NCBI GenBank assembly: GCA_029245865.1
Contig: JAQWOM010000009.1
Location: 22,398-86,397 of the forward strand
Length of the DNA stretch: 64,000 bases
Direction of reading: 5' to 3'
From: Planctomycetota bacterium
Lineage (GTDB): Bacteria > Planctomycetota > B15-G4
Position 1 is the first letter of the stretch. Each line of letters opens with the position of its first letter. The translations under genes and the position numbers were made by a program. This document shows, piece by piece, positions 44,924 to 53,593 of this stretch. Below the pieces are notes generated by a model that searched no databases, was not told the DNA's origin, and saw only the letters and a program-made list of their open reading frames with translations.

Positions 44924-45970
44924 TCAACTCGGAAAAAGATCTCCAGGCCTGCAGAAACTCTCGACATGCCGGCCTTCGACTTCACGGTTACCCAGACCAA
45001 GGCGACGACAATGCACATCAAACAGATCTGCAGCGGCTTTCCAGCGCGAGCCTCCACCCACCATCCTGTCACCGAATTGCGTGCGGCTTGACTGACCTCT
45101 CCGCATGTCCTCGAGCGCCGAGTGCACTTTTTGAGCCCGGTCTGGGAGCACGGCTTGCAAGCGTTCCTTGAAGACAGATTCGACCGGGCCCTGGAGCCGC
45201 AGAAGGATTTGAAATGCATGCTGAGCGCCACAATCTCGCGCGCGTTCCAGGATTTCTGGGACATCTGAGTCATTCAGGCCAGGGATCAGCGGAGCAAGGC
45301 TCACGCCTGTCGTCACGCCAGCCTCCGACAGCGTTCGCAATGCGTCAAAACGCGCAGCAATTGGGCTCGCCCAGGGTTCCATCGCATGCGCACCCTTCTC
45401 CGTGGCAAATGGAATACTCAGGTACACCATCGCGTGGCTCTGACGTGAGAGTTGGACGAGCAGATCCACATCACGCCGGATAAGAGCCCCTTTGGTCAGG
45501 ACAACCACCGGGTTTCGGTAGTCGCAACAGATCTGAAGGCATGCGCGTGTGAGTCCGTAACTCGCTTCGACGGGCTGATAGCAATCGGTCACGCCAGAAA
45601 ATGCGATGCGCTCCCCACGCCACGATGACTTTTCAAAACGACGTCGCAGCAAGTCCGGAGCGTTGGTCTTTGCGACAATTCGCCGCTCAAAATCCGTCCC
45701 CGCTCCCCAGCCAAGGTACTCGTGTGTGCTGCGTGCATAACAGTAGGAACATCCGTGGTAACACCCCCGGTAGGGGTTCAAGCTCCATCGGAACGGCAGG
45801 TCCGGGCTGTCATTCTCGGAGAGAATGCTTCGCGCCTCCTCCTCATACACCGACAACTCCGCAGGTGGAGGGTCCCCAAGCCACTCGACATGCTCGGTGG
45901 CCCAGGGATTCGGTGGATTGGCAATCGGACGCGACACAATCGCCAAGCCTATCAGCCCAGACGGCGACAT
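44924..45970 (-). CDS. PA0069-family radical SAM protein
   Basis: A 348-residue radical SAM protein of the PA0069/SplB-like group. The cluster motif is CYHGCSYC (Cys70, Cys74, Cys77) in LNPYRGCYHGCSYCYARSTH, followed by DFERRIVAKTNAPDLLRR, FSGVTDCYQPVEASYGLTR, and late VSLAPLIPGLNDSD, all typical of PA0069. The reaction in this family is unknown. The ATG at 45970 starts 16 bases after the NUDIX gene's stop and has CCGAGAG upstream; the longer frame to 46051 would overlap that gene by 65 bases. Radical SAM and NUDIX genes on one transcript is notable but no joint function is known to me. Confidence 0.9.
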   Translation of the reverse strand: MSPSGLIGLAIVSRPIANPPNPWATEHVEWLGDPPPAELSVYEEEARSILSENDSPDLPFRWSLNPYRGCYHGCSYCYARSTHEYLGWGAGTDFERRIVAKTNAPDLLRRRFEKSSWRGERIAFSGVTDCYQPVEASYGLTRACLQICCDYRNPVVVLTKGALIRRDVDLLVQLSRQSHAMVYLSIPFATEKGAHAMEPWASPIAARFDALRTLSEAGVTTGVSLAPLIPGLNDSDVPEILERARDCGAQHAFQILLRLQGPVESVFKERLQAVLPDRAQKVHSALEDMRRGQSSRTQFGDRMVGGGSRWKAAADLFDVHCRRLGLGNREVEGRHVESFCRPGDLFPS

Positions 45971-45986
45971 CTCTCGGACTGTCTTT

Positions 45987-46604
45987 TCATGGCCCAGATC
46001 TTGCGGTCTTCGGAAGCTGGGTCGACACCCCCCCCGCCTGCAAGACGTCACAGATCATCCGGTAGGTCATACCCCACACCACTCGACCTCCGTATCGCCA
46101 AGCCGGTAGTGTTTGCCTCACGCCATTTCTCACGAGGCGGTGTTCAGTATCCAGTTGTCCACCTAACACCTCTTTAAGCGGCAACCAGAAGCACTCCTCT
46201 GCCTCGCGACCAGGCGTGGCCGTGACCTCCGCTTCCATGCGGAAGACGAAAGGAGTGATATCCATTGGTGGAATCTTCCGGCCTGCCACCGCGCGAAAAG
46301 ATTCCATGCGGCACAACAGGCGTGCGCTATGAGCAAGATCTAGACCCACCTCTTCGTGAGCTTCGCGCACGGCGACCTGCAAGAGAGTGGCGTCCGTCGC
46401 CATACGCATACCCCCCGGCAATGAGATGTGCCCCGACCAGGGATCCCCCGGCACCTCGATTCGCCGCATCAGCAACAACTCTCGATCCATCCCGGCCCCA
46501 CGAAAGACAACCGCCACCGCAGCACGACGTGCAGGCGGATCTTGAGCCTCGGCGACATGATGTCGTGCCAGACGGTCCTCAAAATTTTCGGGGAACGCAG
46601 TCAT
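45987..46604 (-). CDS. NUDIX hydrolase (NudL/CoA pyrophosphatase-like)
   Basis: A 205-residue NUDIX protein. The Nudix box lies in PGGMRMATDATLLQVAVREAHEEVGL: the REAHEEVG core is intact, but the first conserved Glu (G-x5-E) is Asp. The preceding stretch ELLLMRRIEVPGDPWSGHISLPGG resembles the extra UPF0035 region of CoA pyrophosphatases (NudL/YeaB type), though not identically, so activity on CoA or another nucleoside diphosphate derivative is only tentative. ATG 46604 is used; the preceding codon is a GTG that is less likely. The radical SAM gene follows 16 bases downstream. Confidence 0.85.
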   Translation of the reverse strand: MTAFPENFEDRLARHHVAEAQDPPARRAAVAVVFRGAGMDRELLLMRRIEVPGDPWSGHISLPGGMRMATDATLLQVAVREAHEEVGLDLAHSARLLCRMESFRAVAGRKIPPMDITPFVFRMEAEVTATPGREAEECFWLPLKEVLGGQLDTEHRLVRNGVRQTLPAWRYGGRVVWGMTYRMICDVLQAGGVSTQLPKTARSGP

Positions 46605-46770
46605 CACAGATCACAAAGGGCCGGAAAGGCAAAAGAATCGTAGCAAGCACCTCGGAAGAGTTCTGGAGCATCTGGGCTCAAACCCCGAATCGCCGAGCTT
46701 GATGTAGACTTCAACGTCTGTGATTGAATCGCACGGGACTCGCTTCAAACCCCATTCCGGGCCACGACTC

Positions 46771-48312
46771 ATGCTTCCTCGCAAGACTCTCGCCATCCTG
46801 CTGACACTCTGCCTCGTCCTGGCCCCCACCGTGGGAGCCACATGGTCTATCGTCCTGGTAGACAGTGCCACCGGAGAGGTTGCCGTCGGCAGCGCCACAT
46901 GTCTCGAAGGCACGGATCTGCGTGCCTTCGTCCCTGTGATTGTCGTGGGCGTCGGAGCCGGTGCCACACAGAGTCAGGTGGACCCCACAGGCAAGCACAA
47001 GAAGCTCATCTTTAATGAACTGAAGCTGGGCACGCCGCCATCCGAGATCATCGACCTTCTCAAGCTCGAGGAGACCCTCGCCGGCCTCAAGTGCTCTCGG
47101 CAATATGGTGTCGCAGACATGTTCGGTGGATCCGCGAGCTTCAGTGGAGGCTGCAACGGGGTTTTCAAGGGTCATCGCTTCGGCACGATTGGAACGGTCA
47201 GCTACGCCATCCAGGGCAATGTCATCACGGGCCTTCCTGTGGTGCTGGCTGCGGAAGCCGCCATCATCGAGAGCCAGGGCCAACTTCTGTCCGACCGGCT
47301 GATGCAAGGCATGGAAGCCGCGCGTGCGATGGGTGGCGACGGGCGCTGCTCATGCGAGACTCATCCGCCGGCCGACTCCTGTGGTTCCCCACCCGTCAAT
47401 GGCTTCGAGAAGTCGGCTCACGTCGGAACCGTGATTGTCGCACGAGTCGGAGACACAGACGGCCCTTGCTTCGGCGGGTCCATCGGCTGTGCGGGCGGTG
47501 ACTACTGGCTAAATCTCAATGTCTCCGGGTACATGGAAGACCCTGACCCGGTCTACATCCTTGAGGGTCAGTACGCCGCCTTCAAGGAACGCATGCGTGG
47601 TCACGTCGATGGCCTGAAGACAACAGCCACATGGACAACATCTCAGCCAAGATCGGGAGGCGGAGGTGTCGCACAACTCGAACTCGCCTTGGCCGACTTT
47701 GAAGGCACGCCCATCACGCACGGCGGGGCCAAGATCCAGATTGCTCATGCCGAAGGCAGCGCAGAACTCAGCCAGCGCCAGGTCATCACGGACAATGGCG
47801 ACGGGACCTACAGCATTCGCTTTCTCGCCACCGCTGCGACAGGAACCGACCGTTTTGAGATCACAATCCGTGATGGCGTCCGCCCGGCAGTGATCTACCC
47901 TTTGCCCGAAATTGTCTACCCGGCCCCCTTGGAGGCCAGTACGGATGAGGTCTCGTCTTCAGCGGGTGGCAAGGTCGTGTTCACCCTGCGCGGTCCAGCA
48001 AGTGCTGCGGGAAAATCGTTTGTCCTGGGACTCTCCCTGGACGGCCCGGACGCCGGACTCACGTTGCCCGGGGGGCTTCTCTTGCCACTGCGCTCTGACC
48101 GTCTCCTGGCTGCAACACCCCATCTGGTGAGTGCGGGGTTCCTGAAGGGAGTGCCGGGCGAGTTGGACCAGGAGAGCCGCGCCACGGTGGAACTTGAGCT
48201 GCCAGCCGGGCTGCTTCAATCGCTCACAGGCAAGACGCTTCGAGCCGCATGGTGCACTTATCAGCCAGCAACTTTTGCAAGTGACGCCGTCACGATACGC
48301 ATCACTCCCTGA
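46771..48312 (+). CDS. Secreted DUF1028 protein
   Basis: A 513-residue exported protein starting MLPRKTLAILLTLCLVLAP. Residues ~24-245 match DUF1028, an Ntn-hydrolase-like family of unknown activity: ATWSIVLVDSATGEVAVGSAT, then VGVGAGATQSQVDP, GTIGTVSYAIQGN, and ARAMGGDGRCSCE. The mature protein would start at the residue after cleavage near GATWS. The last ~130 residues form a separate beta domain (GKVVFTLRGPASAAGKSFVL ... LPAGLLQSL ... FASDAVTIRITP) that resembles the C-terminal domains of the secreted proteins at 31 and 51878. The ATG at 46771 starts the signal; the first M at 46720 adds 17 unsupported residues. Confidence 0.88.
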   Translation: MLPRKTLAILLTLCLVLAPTVGATWSIVLVDSATGEVAVGSATCLEGTDLRAFVPVIVVGVGAGATQSQVDPTGKHKKLIFNELKLGTPPSEIIDLLKLEETLAGLKCSRQYGVADMFGGSASFSGGCNGVFKGHRFGTIGTVSYAIQGNVITGLPVVLAAEAAIIESQGQLLSDRLMQGMEAARAMGGDGRCSCETHPPADSCGSPPVNGFEKSAHVGTVIVARVGDTDGPCFGGSIGCAGGDYWLNLNVSGYMEDPDPVYILEGQYAAFKERMRGHVDGLKTTATWTTSQPRSGGGGVAQLELALADFEGTPITHGGAKIQIAHAEGSAELSQRQVITDNGDGTYSIRFLATAATGTDRFEITIRDGVRPAVIYPLPEIVYPAPLEASTDEVSSSAGGKVVFTLRGPASAAGKSFVLGLSLDGPDAGLTLPGGLLLPLRSDRLLAATPHLVSAGFLKGVPGELDQESRATVELELPAGLLQSLTGKTLRAAWCTYQPATFASDAVTIRITP

Positions 48313-48317
48313 GCAAA

Positions 48318-48364
48318 GTGCCTGGGGTAAAGTTCAGGAGAACATCCTGAGAGTTCGCAGGCAC
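48318..48364. terminator. Nested hairpin between convergent genes
   Basis: An outer stem GTGCCT (48318-48323) with AGGCAC (48359-48364) encloses an inner stem TCAGGA (48334-48339) with TCCTGA (48345-48350). It sits in the 78-base gap between the convergent genes for the DUF1028 protein and the DUF1570-like metallopeptidase. No U tract follows, so it is a candidate for bidirectional termination only. Confidence 0.4.
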
Positions 48365-48390
48365 AGCATCCGGAAAAGCGATGAAGCTCC

Positions 48391-49920
48391 TCAGAGCTTC
48401 TCGACGTACTTCAGATAGAAAGCGTCGAACTCTTCCCAGTCCTCATCGCTCCACTCGGCAAACGTTTTCTGGTACGCGAGATTTTGAATGCTCTCGGTAC
48501 TGGCTCCCGCGAAGTAGTCTTCCGGGTCACTCGAAACGGGCGTCCCATCTTTTGCCCGCTCCTGCGCCTTTTCCATGAGCCCGGTGGCGACCTCAAGGCG
48601 CGCTTCCAGGAGGTTTGTCAGGTACTCCGGAAGAATAAGCTCCCACTTGTCGTCCAGGCGCTTGCTCTCACGAAGCATGTGAACAAGTGCCCAACCCTGA
48701 GCGTAATGCACACCGCCGTTTGCGTAATATTCTGCCTGGCTGTACCGCATCAGATCTTTGAGCGGCGTGGCGGCACCTTCTGAAGAGCTTCTGCCTTGCG
48801 AGCGAAGCATGCATGCGCGCTTCACTGTCTCTTGCCGGCCAATGCCACCCCCAGCGTTGCCGAATGACATCACGCGGTAAGAGCGCGAAAGCTTTGCGCC
48901 AGCGAAGTAATCGCCATGTCCTTCGTTGTACCAGCTGTGCGGAGCCAGCTCGCCGTAGAAGTAGTAGATGTACTGATGGAATGCTTCGTGATTAAGAACG
49001 GCCAACGTGAACGCTCGAGGCGACATGTCAAAAAAGACGAGTTCCCGCTGCCCGGAACTCCAGTAGCCCCCTGTCCCGGGCCTGCCTCCGTATCCGAAAT
49101 AGTCTTCTTGGCTGTCGCAAACGCGAACGATAGAGATCGCACTGATCCCTTCGCCTTCCGGAGGGTAAAGCTCTTCATAGGTATTCCGAATCGATTCGAT
49201 CTGGTCACCCATGTCTTTGACGAAACTCTTTTCTGCATTGAACAGAAACAGGTACCGATCGGTTCTCAAGTGATCCCAGCCACGCGGCAACTTGTCGATC
49301 TGGTCCTGCAAGAAGCGCTCCTGCTCACTCATCTGGGAGCGCTCGCCGTACTCCTCCGAAGGCGCCTCCTTGTCGATACGCTTGAAGCTCTTGGCCGCCT
49401 TGGAGAAATCCTTCACATCTTTTTTGAACTTATCCTTGAGCGCATAACCGGTGACAACGAACACGCCATCTTCCTGAAAAAGGAACATCTGATAGGCCGC
49501 TGTCATCCCCCCTTCTGGGACCAAATAACGCTCTCGCGCGGGCTTGCGCCCTACACTGGTCTCTTTGTCTTTCTCGACCTCGCAATACCCTTCTCGTTTC
49601 TCTAATTGCGCGACGAGTTCCTCGTAGAACTCCTCGGGGTCCTGATTGTCGGGGATCATCGACCGGGGATAGAAAGACACCCCCAATGTGTTGTTGAGTG
49701 CACTTCCCTTACTGATGGACTTCTTTGTCGATTTGAATCGAGCGACGCTGAGCTTCTGGTTCGGCTGAACCGGGATTGCCTCGAAGTTTTTCGGCGGCTT
49801 GATCTGATAACCGTGCAGCTTGTCTTTATGTGTCTGCGCAAGCACTCCTGGCGGGGCCAAAACGGCAAGCGCAAGAAACGCAACAAAGACATACAAAATC
49901 TGAGAAAGGCATCGCGTCAT
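48391..49920 (-). CDS. DUF1570-like secreted metallopeptidase
   Basis: A 509-residue exported protein with signal peptide MTRCLSQILYVFVAFLALAV ending near LAQTHKD. Residues ~305-335 contain a gluzincin zinc site: LNHEAFHQYIYY (His311, Glu312, His315) and, after 18 residues, YNEGHGDYFAG with Glu333 as the likely third ligand. The N-terminal ~200 residues contain charged helices. This is the DUF1570-type layout common in planctomycetes; the substrate is unknown, and extracytoplasmic peptide cleavage is inferred. A 56-residue coiled-coil protein gene ends three bases upstream, so the two are expressed together. Confidence 0.82.
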   Translation of the reverse strand: MTRCLSQILYVFVAFLALAVLAPPGVLAQTHKDKLHGYQIKPPKNFEAIPVQPNQKLSVARFKSTKKSISKGSALNNTLGVSFYPRSMIPDNQDPEEFYEELVAQLEKREGYCEVEKDKETSVGRKPARERYLVPEGGMTAAYQMFLFQEDGVFVVTGYALKDKFKKDVKDFSKAAKSFKRIDKEAPSEEYGERSQMSEQERFLQDQIDKLPRGWDHLRTDRYLFLFNAEKSFVKDMGDQIESIRNTYEELYPPEGEGISAISIVRVCDSQEDYFGYGGRPGTGGYWSSGQRELVFFDMSPRAFTLAVLNHEAFHQYIYYFYGELAPHSWYNEGHGDYFAGAKLSRSYRVMSFGNAGGGIGRQETVKRACMLRSQGRSSSEGAATPLKDLMRYSQAEYYANGGVHYAQGWALVHMLRESKRLDDKWELILPEYLTNLLEARLEVATGLMEKAQERAKDGTPVSSDPEDYFAGASTESIQNLAYQKTFAEWSDEDWEEFDAFYLKYVEKL

Positions 49921-49923
49921 ATG

Positions 49924-50094
49924 TCACCCGCTCTTCAAAGTCTTCAGTTCCGCGTCGATCTCGGCAATCTGGCTTTCCAGATTGGGAATTTCTGCGGGGT
50001 CATCCGTGAATTTCTTCACGACGGACAATTCATTGCGCAGCTTCGTGAGCTTCTTCTGCAGAACCCCGATGCGCTTTTTTGTCTTCTTATCCAT
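49924..50094 (-). CDS. Small coiled-coil protein (56 aa)
   Basis: A short gene too small for many gene callers. Translation of the minus strand from ATG 50094 gives 56 residues beginning MDKKTKKRIGVLQKKLTK and ending DAELKTLKSG, then TGA. The charged heptad-like pattern (Leu at repeating positions, many Lys and Glu) predicts a parallel coiled coil with a break at DDPAEIPN. GGGAG lies 6-10 bases upstream of the start. The stop is three bases before the start of the metallopeptidase gene, so the two are co-translated. Small proteins of this style are, as I recall, frequent in planctomycetes; their role is unknown. A basic/acidic helical protein of this size could bind nucleic acid or protein. 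Confidence 0.78.
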   Translation of the reverse strand: MDKKTKKRIGVLQKKLTKLRNELSVVKKFTDDPAEIPNLESQIAEIDAELKTLKSG

Positions 50095-50186
50095 GACAGG
50101 CTCCCGGTGTGTGCAGCACCTCGGACAACCGAGGCTAACTCAAACAGGCAGATCGACGCACGCGCCTCGCCTCTTATTCCAATTTC

Positions 50187-51035
50187 TCAGATCCGCTCGC
50201 ATAAATCAGGGCCCACTCGCCAGTACTGCCCTGGCCGGTCGGGGTGATCGGGCACGATGGTCACCGTGCAACGGTTCACACGACGTACTCGCCCGGTGAT
50301 GCGCTCTCCGCGCACCGTGAAGAAAACAGCGTCACCGGGACAGACAGAAGGCCCCGCGTTCTCTCGATTCAAACTCGAACCGGACTCTCCGAAGAGAGCC
50401 TTCTTCTCGATTTCAACTTTCGGTCTCTCGTGCTTCTGCTGACGCCCCCGGGGAACTCGAAGGCTTGCCTGACCCAGCCCCTGCAGGGCGCCTGAATCCT
50501 CCAGGCCTTTCGCCCACCCCACATCAAAGTCCACATCTCGGCACTGCTCGACCAGCAATGCAAGCACCTCATCTGCGACACCTTCTCGATGCATCTCGTC
50601 GAGAAGAGAATAGAAAGCCGCATTATGAACAGAGCCGCGCTTGCGCTTGCCCTCGACCGACTGCAGCAAATGCGCAAACTCGTGGCAGGCGGCATGGGCC
50701 AAGACACTCAACAAATCAACATGCCCAGAGTAGTAGCCGCGATTGACGATTTCGCGCCCCGACGTCCAGCGTGACGCGGCAGGCCAACCCAGAGATTTCT
50801 GTTGCACCATTTTCCAACCGAAGACGATCAGGTGCCGACTCGACCTATCGGCTCGGTGATACGTCGCTCTTCCTCGGCCAACTCGTGTCGTCAGTTCCGT
50901 GTGCGAATCTCGTGCGAGGATTCGCGCCTCGTAATGAGGCCAGAGAACTGTTCCGACTGAATAGCCCAGCAGGGCCGACAACGCGCGGCAATGGATCTCG
51001 TTCAATCCGCTTTCCACTGTCCGGCACTCAATCAA
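50187..51035 (-). CDS. SprT-like metalloprotease-type protein
   Basis: A 282-residue protein with a SprT/Spartan-type zinc motif: LAHAACHEFAHLLQS (HEFAH: His118, Glu119, His122) and RGSVHNAAFYSLLDEM (His137 as third ligand), with spacing like that of SprT-family proteases. The C-terminal ~60 residues are a small beta domain containing PGDAVFFTVRGERITGRVRRVN. SprT-like proteins act on DNA-protein crosslinks in eukaryotes; in bacteria the role is unclear. Start is uncertain: TTG at 51035 overlaps the upstream stop by 4 bases; GTG at 51017 is an alternative. The gene ends 92 bases upstream of the small coiled-coil gene on the same strand. Confidence 0.78.
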   Translation of the reverse strand: MIECRTVESGLNEIHCRALSALLGYSVGTVLWPHYEARILARDSHTELTTRVGRGRATYHRADRSSRHLIVFGWKMVQQKSLGWPAASRWTSGREIVNRGYYSGHVDLLSVLAHAACHEFAHLLQSVEGKRKRGSVHNAAFYSLLDEMHREGVADEVLALLVEQCRDVDFDVGWAKGLEDSGALQGLGQASLRVPRGRQQKHERPKVEIEKKALFGESGSSLNRENAGPSVCPGDAVFFTVRGERITGRVRRVNRCTVTIVPDHPDRPGQYWRVGPDLCERI

Positions 51036-51790
51036 CTTTTACTCAGTTGCAGTACGCGATCCAGGCGGTCCGGAGTTTCACAACATGGAGAGGAAGCGAG
51101 CTCTGCGTCCGGAGCCTGCAGCCCCGGGTCATCAATCAATCCGACAAATGCGTTGTTCTGCTCTTCATACGCCCAGGCAGACAAGCTGCCTGCGCCAGAA
51201 AAACGGCAACGCAACGCACTGCCAACGAGAGCTCTTTCAGTAGTAAGCAGAGGCTCATACCACACAGATTCCGGCATGCTGCAGCACTCCAGATCTGGGA
51301 GCGAGGCTCCTTCAACCGTCAGGACGCCCGCGACCTCAACCCAGAACTGCTCGCCATCGCGGCGCACCTCGACCGGCGCCGCCACCACTTCTTCAGTTTC
51401 ACCCAATCTCTCGCCGTAACGATTTTTCAGCCAGGACAAAGCGGCACGGCTCTGTCGACTCGTCACCTCGTCAACAAACAACACGCTTCGACGCGACATT
51501 CCATTGGAGAGATTGCTGCTGGACTCGACCGCCACCGCGATGTCGACACCCGCAAGGTCTTCACCAGACCAGGAGCCCTTCGCGATATGGAAGCCCAGCA
51601 AGGCTCGCCTCCCCTGGTGATCTGCCTCGGCATTGACGTGGCAAGCGCCTGCAAAAACCGTCGCGCTGCGCACCTCGACGTAATGGCCTTCTACGTCAGA
51701 GGGAGGCGCTGGCTCGGCGAGCTTCAAGCGACCTCCTCCGGCGACAACAAAGACCACCGCAGCCCCGAGAACAATGTGCGACTTCTTCAA
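51032..51790 (-). CDS. DUF1326-like exported protein, TTG start
   Basis: A 252-residue protein that starts with TTG at 51790, supported by GGAGGG at 51796-51801 five bases upstream. The N-terminus KKSHIVLGAAVVFVVAGGG is a single hydrophobic segment serving as signal peptide or anchor. The next ~110 residues resemble DUF1326: DVEGHYVEVRSATVFAGACH, QGRRALLGFHIAKGSWSGED, LAGVDIAVAVES. Function of that family is unknown. Cys pairs at the end (SPCCETPD) and in the middle (LECCSMPE) may bind a metal or form disulphides. The SprT-like gene follows with a 4-base overlap, so they are coupled. Confidence 0.75.
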   Translation of the reverse strand: MKKSHIVLGAAVVFVVAGGGRLKLAEPAPPSDVEGHYVEVRSATVFAGACHVNAEADHQGRRALLGFHIAKGSWSGEDLAGVDIAVAVESSSNLSNGMSRRSVLFVDEVTSRQSRAALSWLKNRYGERLGETEEVVAAPVEVRRDGEQFWVEVAGVLTVEGASLPDLECCSMPESVWYEPLLTTERALVGSALRCRFSGAGSLSAWAYEEQNNAFVGLIDDPGLQAPDAELASSPCCETPDRLDRVLQLSKS

Positions 51791-51877
51791 GCCAGCCCTC
51801 CAGTCATGTGGGGTTCGAGAGGCTCATCGGTGAAAAGGCGTCTCGACTCATCCATCGTCACGGTGCAGATGCTCTGG

Positions 51878-53398
51878 TCAGGGTGTCGAGAAGGTCACCG
51901 CATTCGAGGCCATGATTCCGGAGGAAGAACCGCCGCCGGAGTAAGGCAACCAGACGTGCAGCCAGAAATCCGTGCCACTGGCGATCCCCGCTGGCCAGGT
52001 CAAGTCCAGGCCAACTCCCGTGTCCTGGACACTCGTGTCCACAACGAAACCTTTGAGGACATCTGGGTTGGGCACAAGAATGCCGCCTTCAAAAGGAACA
52101 TTCAGAGAGGAGTAGCCCAGGATAAACCAGGCCGTCATCGAGTAATTCAGAGCCACCGGCGGAATACGCACGCTGAGATTGATGCTCAAGCTAGAGCCCG
52201 GAGTCAGATCACCGCAAAGGCTGAGTCCCGGTGGGCGATTGAAGGGAGGACCGAACAGCGACTGCCCCAGGTTGTCATAGTCATTTCCGGCCTTGCACAC
52301 ACCCAGTGGATTCGCGAGTGCTGTCTGAAGTGAACCAGAGGAGATGGGCGTCCCGTTGTTCGACCCCCCTCCAGATGTGCTGCACCCACCATTCGTGTGA
52401 ATGCCAATGGCCTTATCGACGTTGTCCCAGATCACCGGTGAACCAGAGCTGCCACCCGTGGTGTCCGCCTGATAGTTCAGATTCGTCCCGACACCCACCA
52501 ACGGCCCAGAGTGCGTTTGCTGAACCTGATTAAACGTCAAATTGGGCGTGCTATCGGTGCCGTGCCCGGTGATGCGAATGGTCTCGTTCCCAGGCGCTGC
52601 TGGAGGCAAAACCAATTCAAAGGCGTCGCCCATGGCTTCGTAAGCAGTTAACCCTGTGTTGCTGTTGGGAAAAACTCCGAAGTACTGCCAATCATCCGTG
52701 CTGTTGAGAAACTGCCGCGAGTTGTTGTCGTAGGCGTACTGGTCTTCTGGAGGAGGAAACACCAAGCTCCCTCCACCTGTCGAGAACGGCACATTGAACT
52801 GCACACTCGAACCAGCACCAGCGCCGCAGTGGCCCGCCGAAAGCAGACACTTGCCACAATCGTTGATGAGCCACGCCGTGCAACCCACGGGCATGAGTCG
52901 GCAGACGCGAGGATCACTTGATGGCACTCGGTCATCGACCGGTCCGCACTGCGTCTCCTGAGGGCCAGCTGGCACACCCACCTGAAGGCCATCCAGCACT
53001 ACACGGTTCATGCCGGTGCCAGGAGAAGCAATGACATCGACGCGAACTGCATTGCCGTTGAAATAGGCGGACGTGTTTGCCCACTGCTCAAGATGCACAG
53101 CATTCATGGTCTGAACGGCACCGTCGTACAGTGACGTGATGCGCAAGATCGAAGCGTCGCCGTCCATGATGCTGCCAGAGAGCACAACTTCTGCGAACCG
53201 TAGCGACATCGAGCTCACGCCATCAAATGTCACGGCAAAGGAGATGACCACCTCGCGATGCGCACCGTCGTTGGAAGCGAAGCCAGAGTCTCGGTGAAGA
53301 TCGACGGGCACCATCGGGTTGGTCTCTTGCGCGCCGAGGGCCGGCATGAACAAGCCAGCGACTGCAAAAACGAGACATGCTTTCCTCAGGGACAGCAT
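51878..53398 (-). CDS. Secreted trypsin-like serine protease with C-terminal domain
   Basis: A 506-residue exported protein with signal peptide MLSLRKACLVFAVAGLFMPA and cleavage near LGAQET. The trypsin-type triad is visible: His190 in LLSAGHCGAGAG, Asp235/236 in NSTDDWQYFGV, and Ser318 in TTGGSSGSPVIW. Conserved cysteines near VGCTAW and DCGKC flank the His. The last ~120 residues are a separate domain ending ASNAVTFSTP with WPAGIASGTDFW, the same style as at 31-1125. The C-terminal domain may help surface attachment or sorting (inference). The ATG at 53398 follows a GGAG at a normal distance. The gene is separated from the next genes by 195 bases, where I see no gene. Confidence 0.88.
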   Translation of the reverse strand: MLSLRKACLVFAVAGLFMPALGAQETNPMVPVDLHRDSGFASNDGAHREVVISFAVTFDGVSSMSLRFAEVVLSGSIMDGDASILRITSLYDGAVQTMNAVHLEQWANTSAYFNGNAVRVDVIASPGTGMNRVVLDGLQVGVPAGPQETQCGPVDDRVPSSDPRVCRLMPVGCTAWLINDCGKCLLSAGHCGAGAGSSVQFNVPFSTGGGSLVFPPPEDQYAYDNNSRQFLNSTDDWQYFGVFPNSNTGLTAYEAMGDAFELVLPPAAPGNETIRITGHGTDSTPNLTFNQVQQTHSGPLVGVGTNLNYQADTTGGSSGSPVIWDNVDKAIGIHTNGGCSTSGGGSNNGTPISSGSLQTALANPLGVCKAGNDYDNLGQSLFGPPFNRPPGLSLCGDLTPGSSLSINLSVRIPPVALNYSMTAWFILGYSSLNVPFEGGILVPNPDVLKGFVVDTSVQDTGVGLDLTWPAGIASGTDFWLHVWLPYSGGGSSSGIMASNAVTFSTP

Positions 53399-53593
53399 TC
53401 GGGAGCTCCAAGAGCATGGTAGAGAGAGGTGTCATCACATCGCGAAAACAAAGCAAGCCAAAAGCTTGTGACCCGCCGAAGAGAGCCAAGTCGATGTGAT
53501 TGCGGCGCTTTCATCATAACCCGAATCAAGAATCCGAACTGCCGCGCCTCTCAAATTACAAAGAGGGCCACTCAACCGAACTTGCCGTGCTGC

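Noticed and set aside
50771..52333. Long plus-strand open frame of 520 codons
   Set aside because: It lies antisense to the DUF1326-like and protease genes, has no domain and reads with Arg/Gln/His-rich composition typical of shadows in high-G+C DNA.
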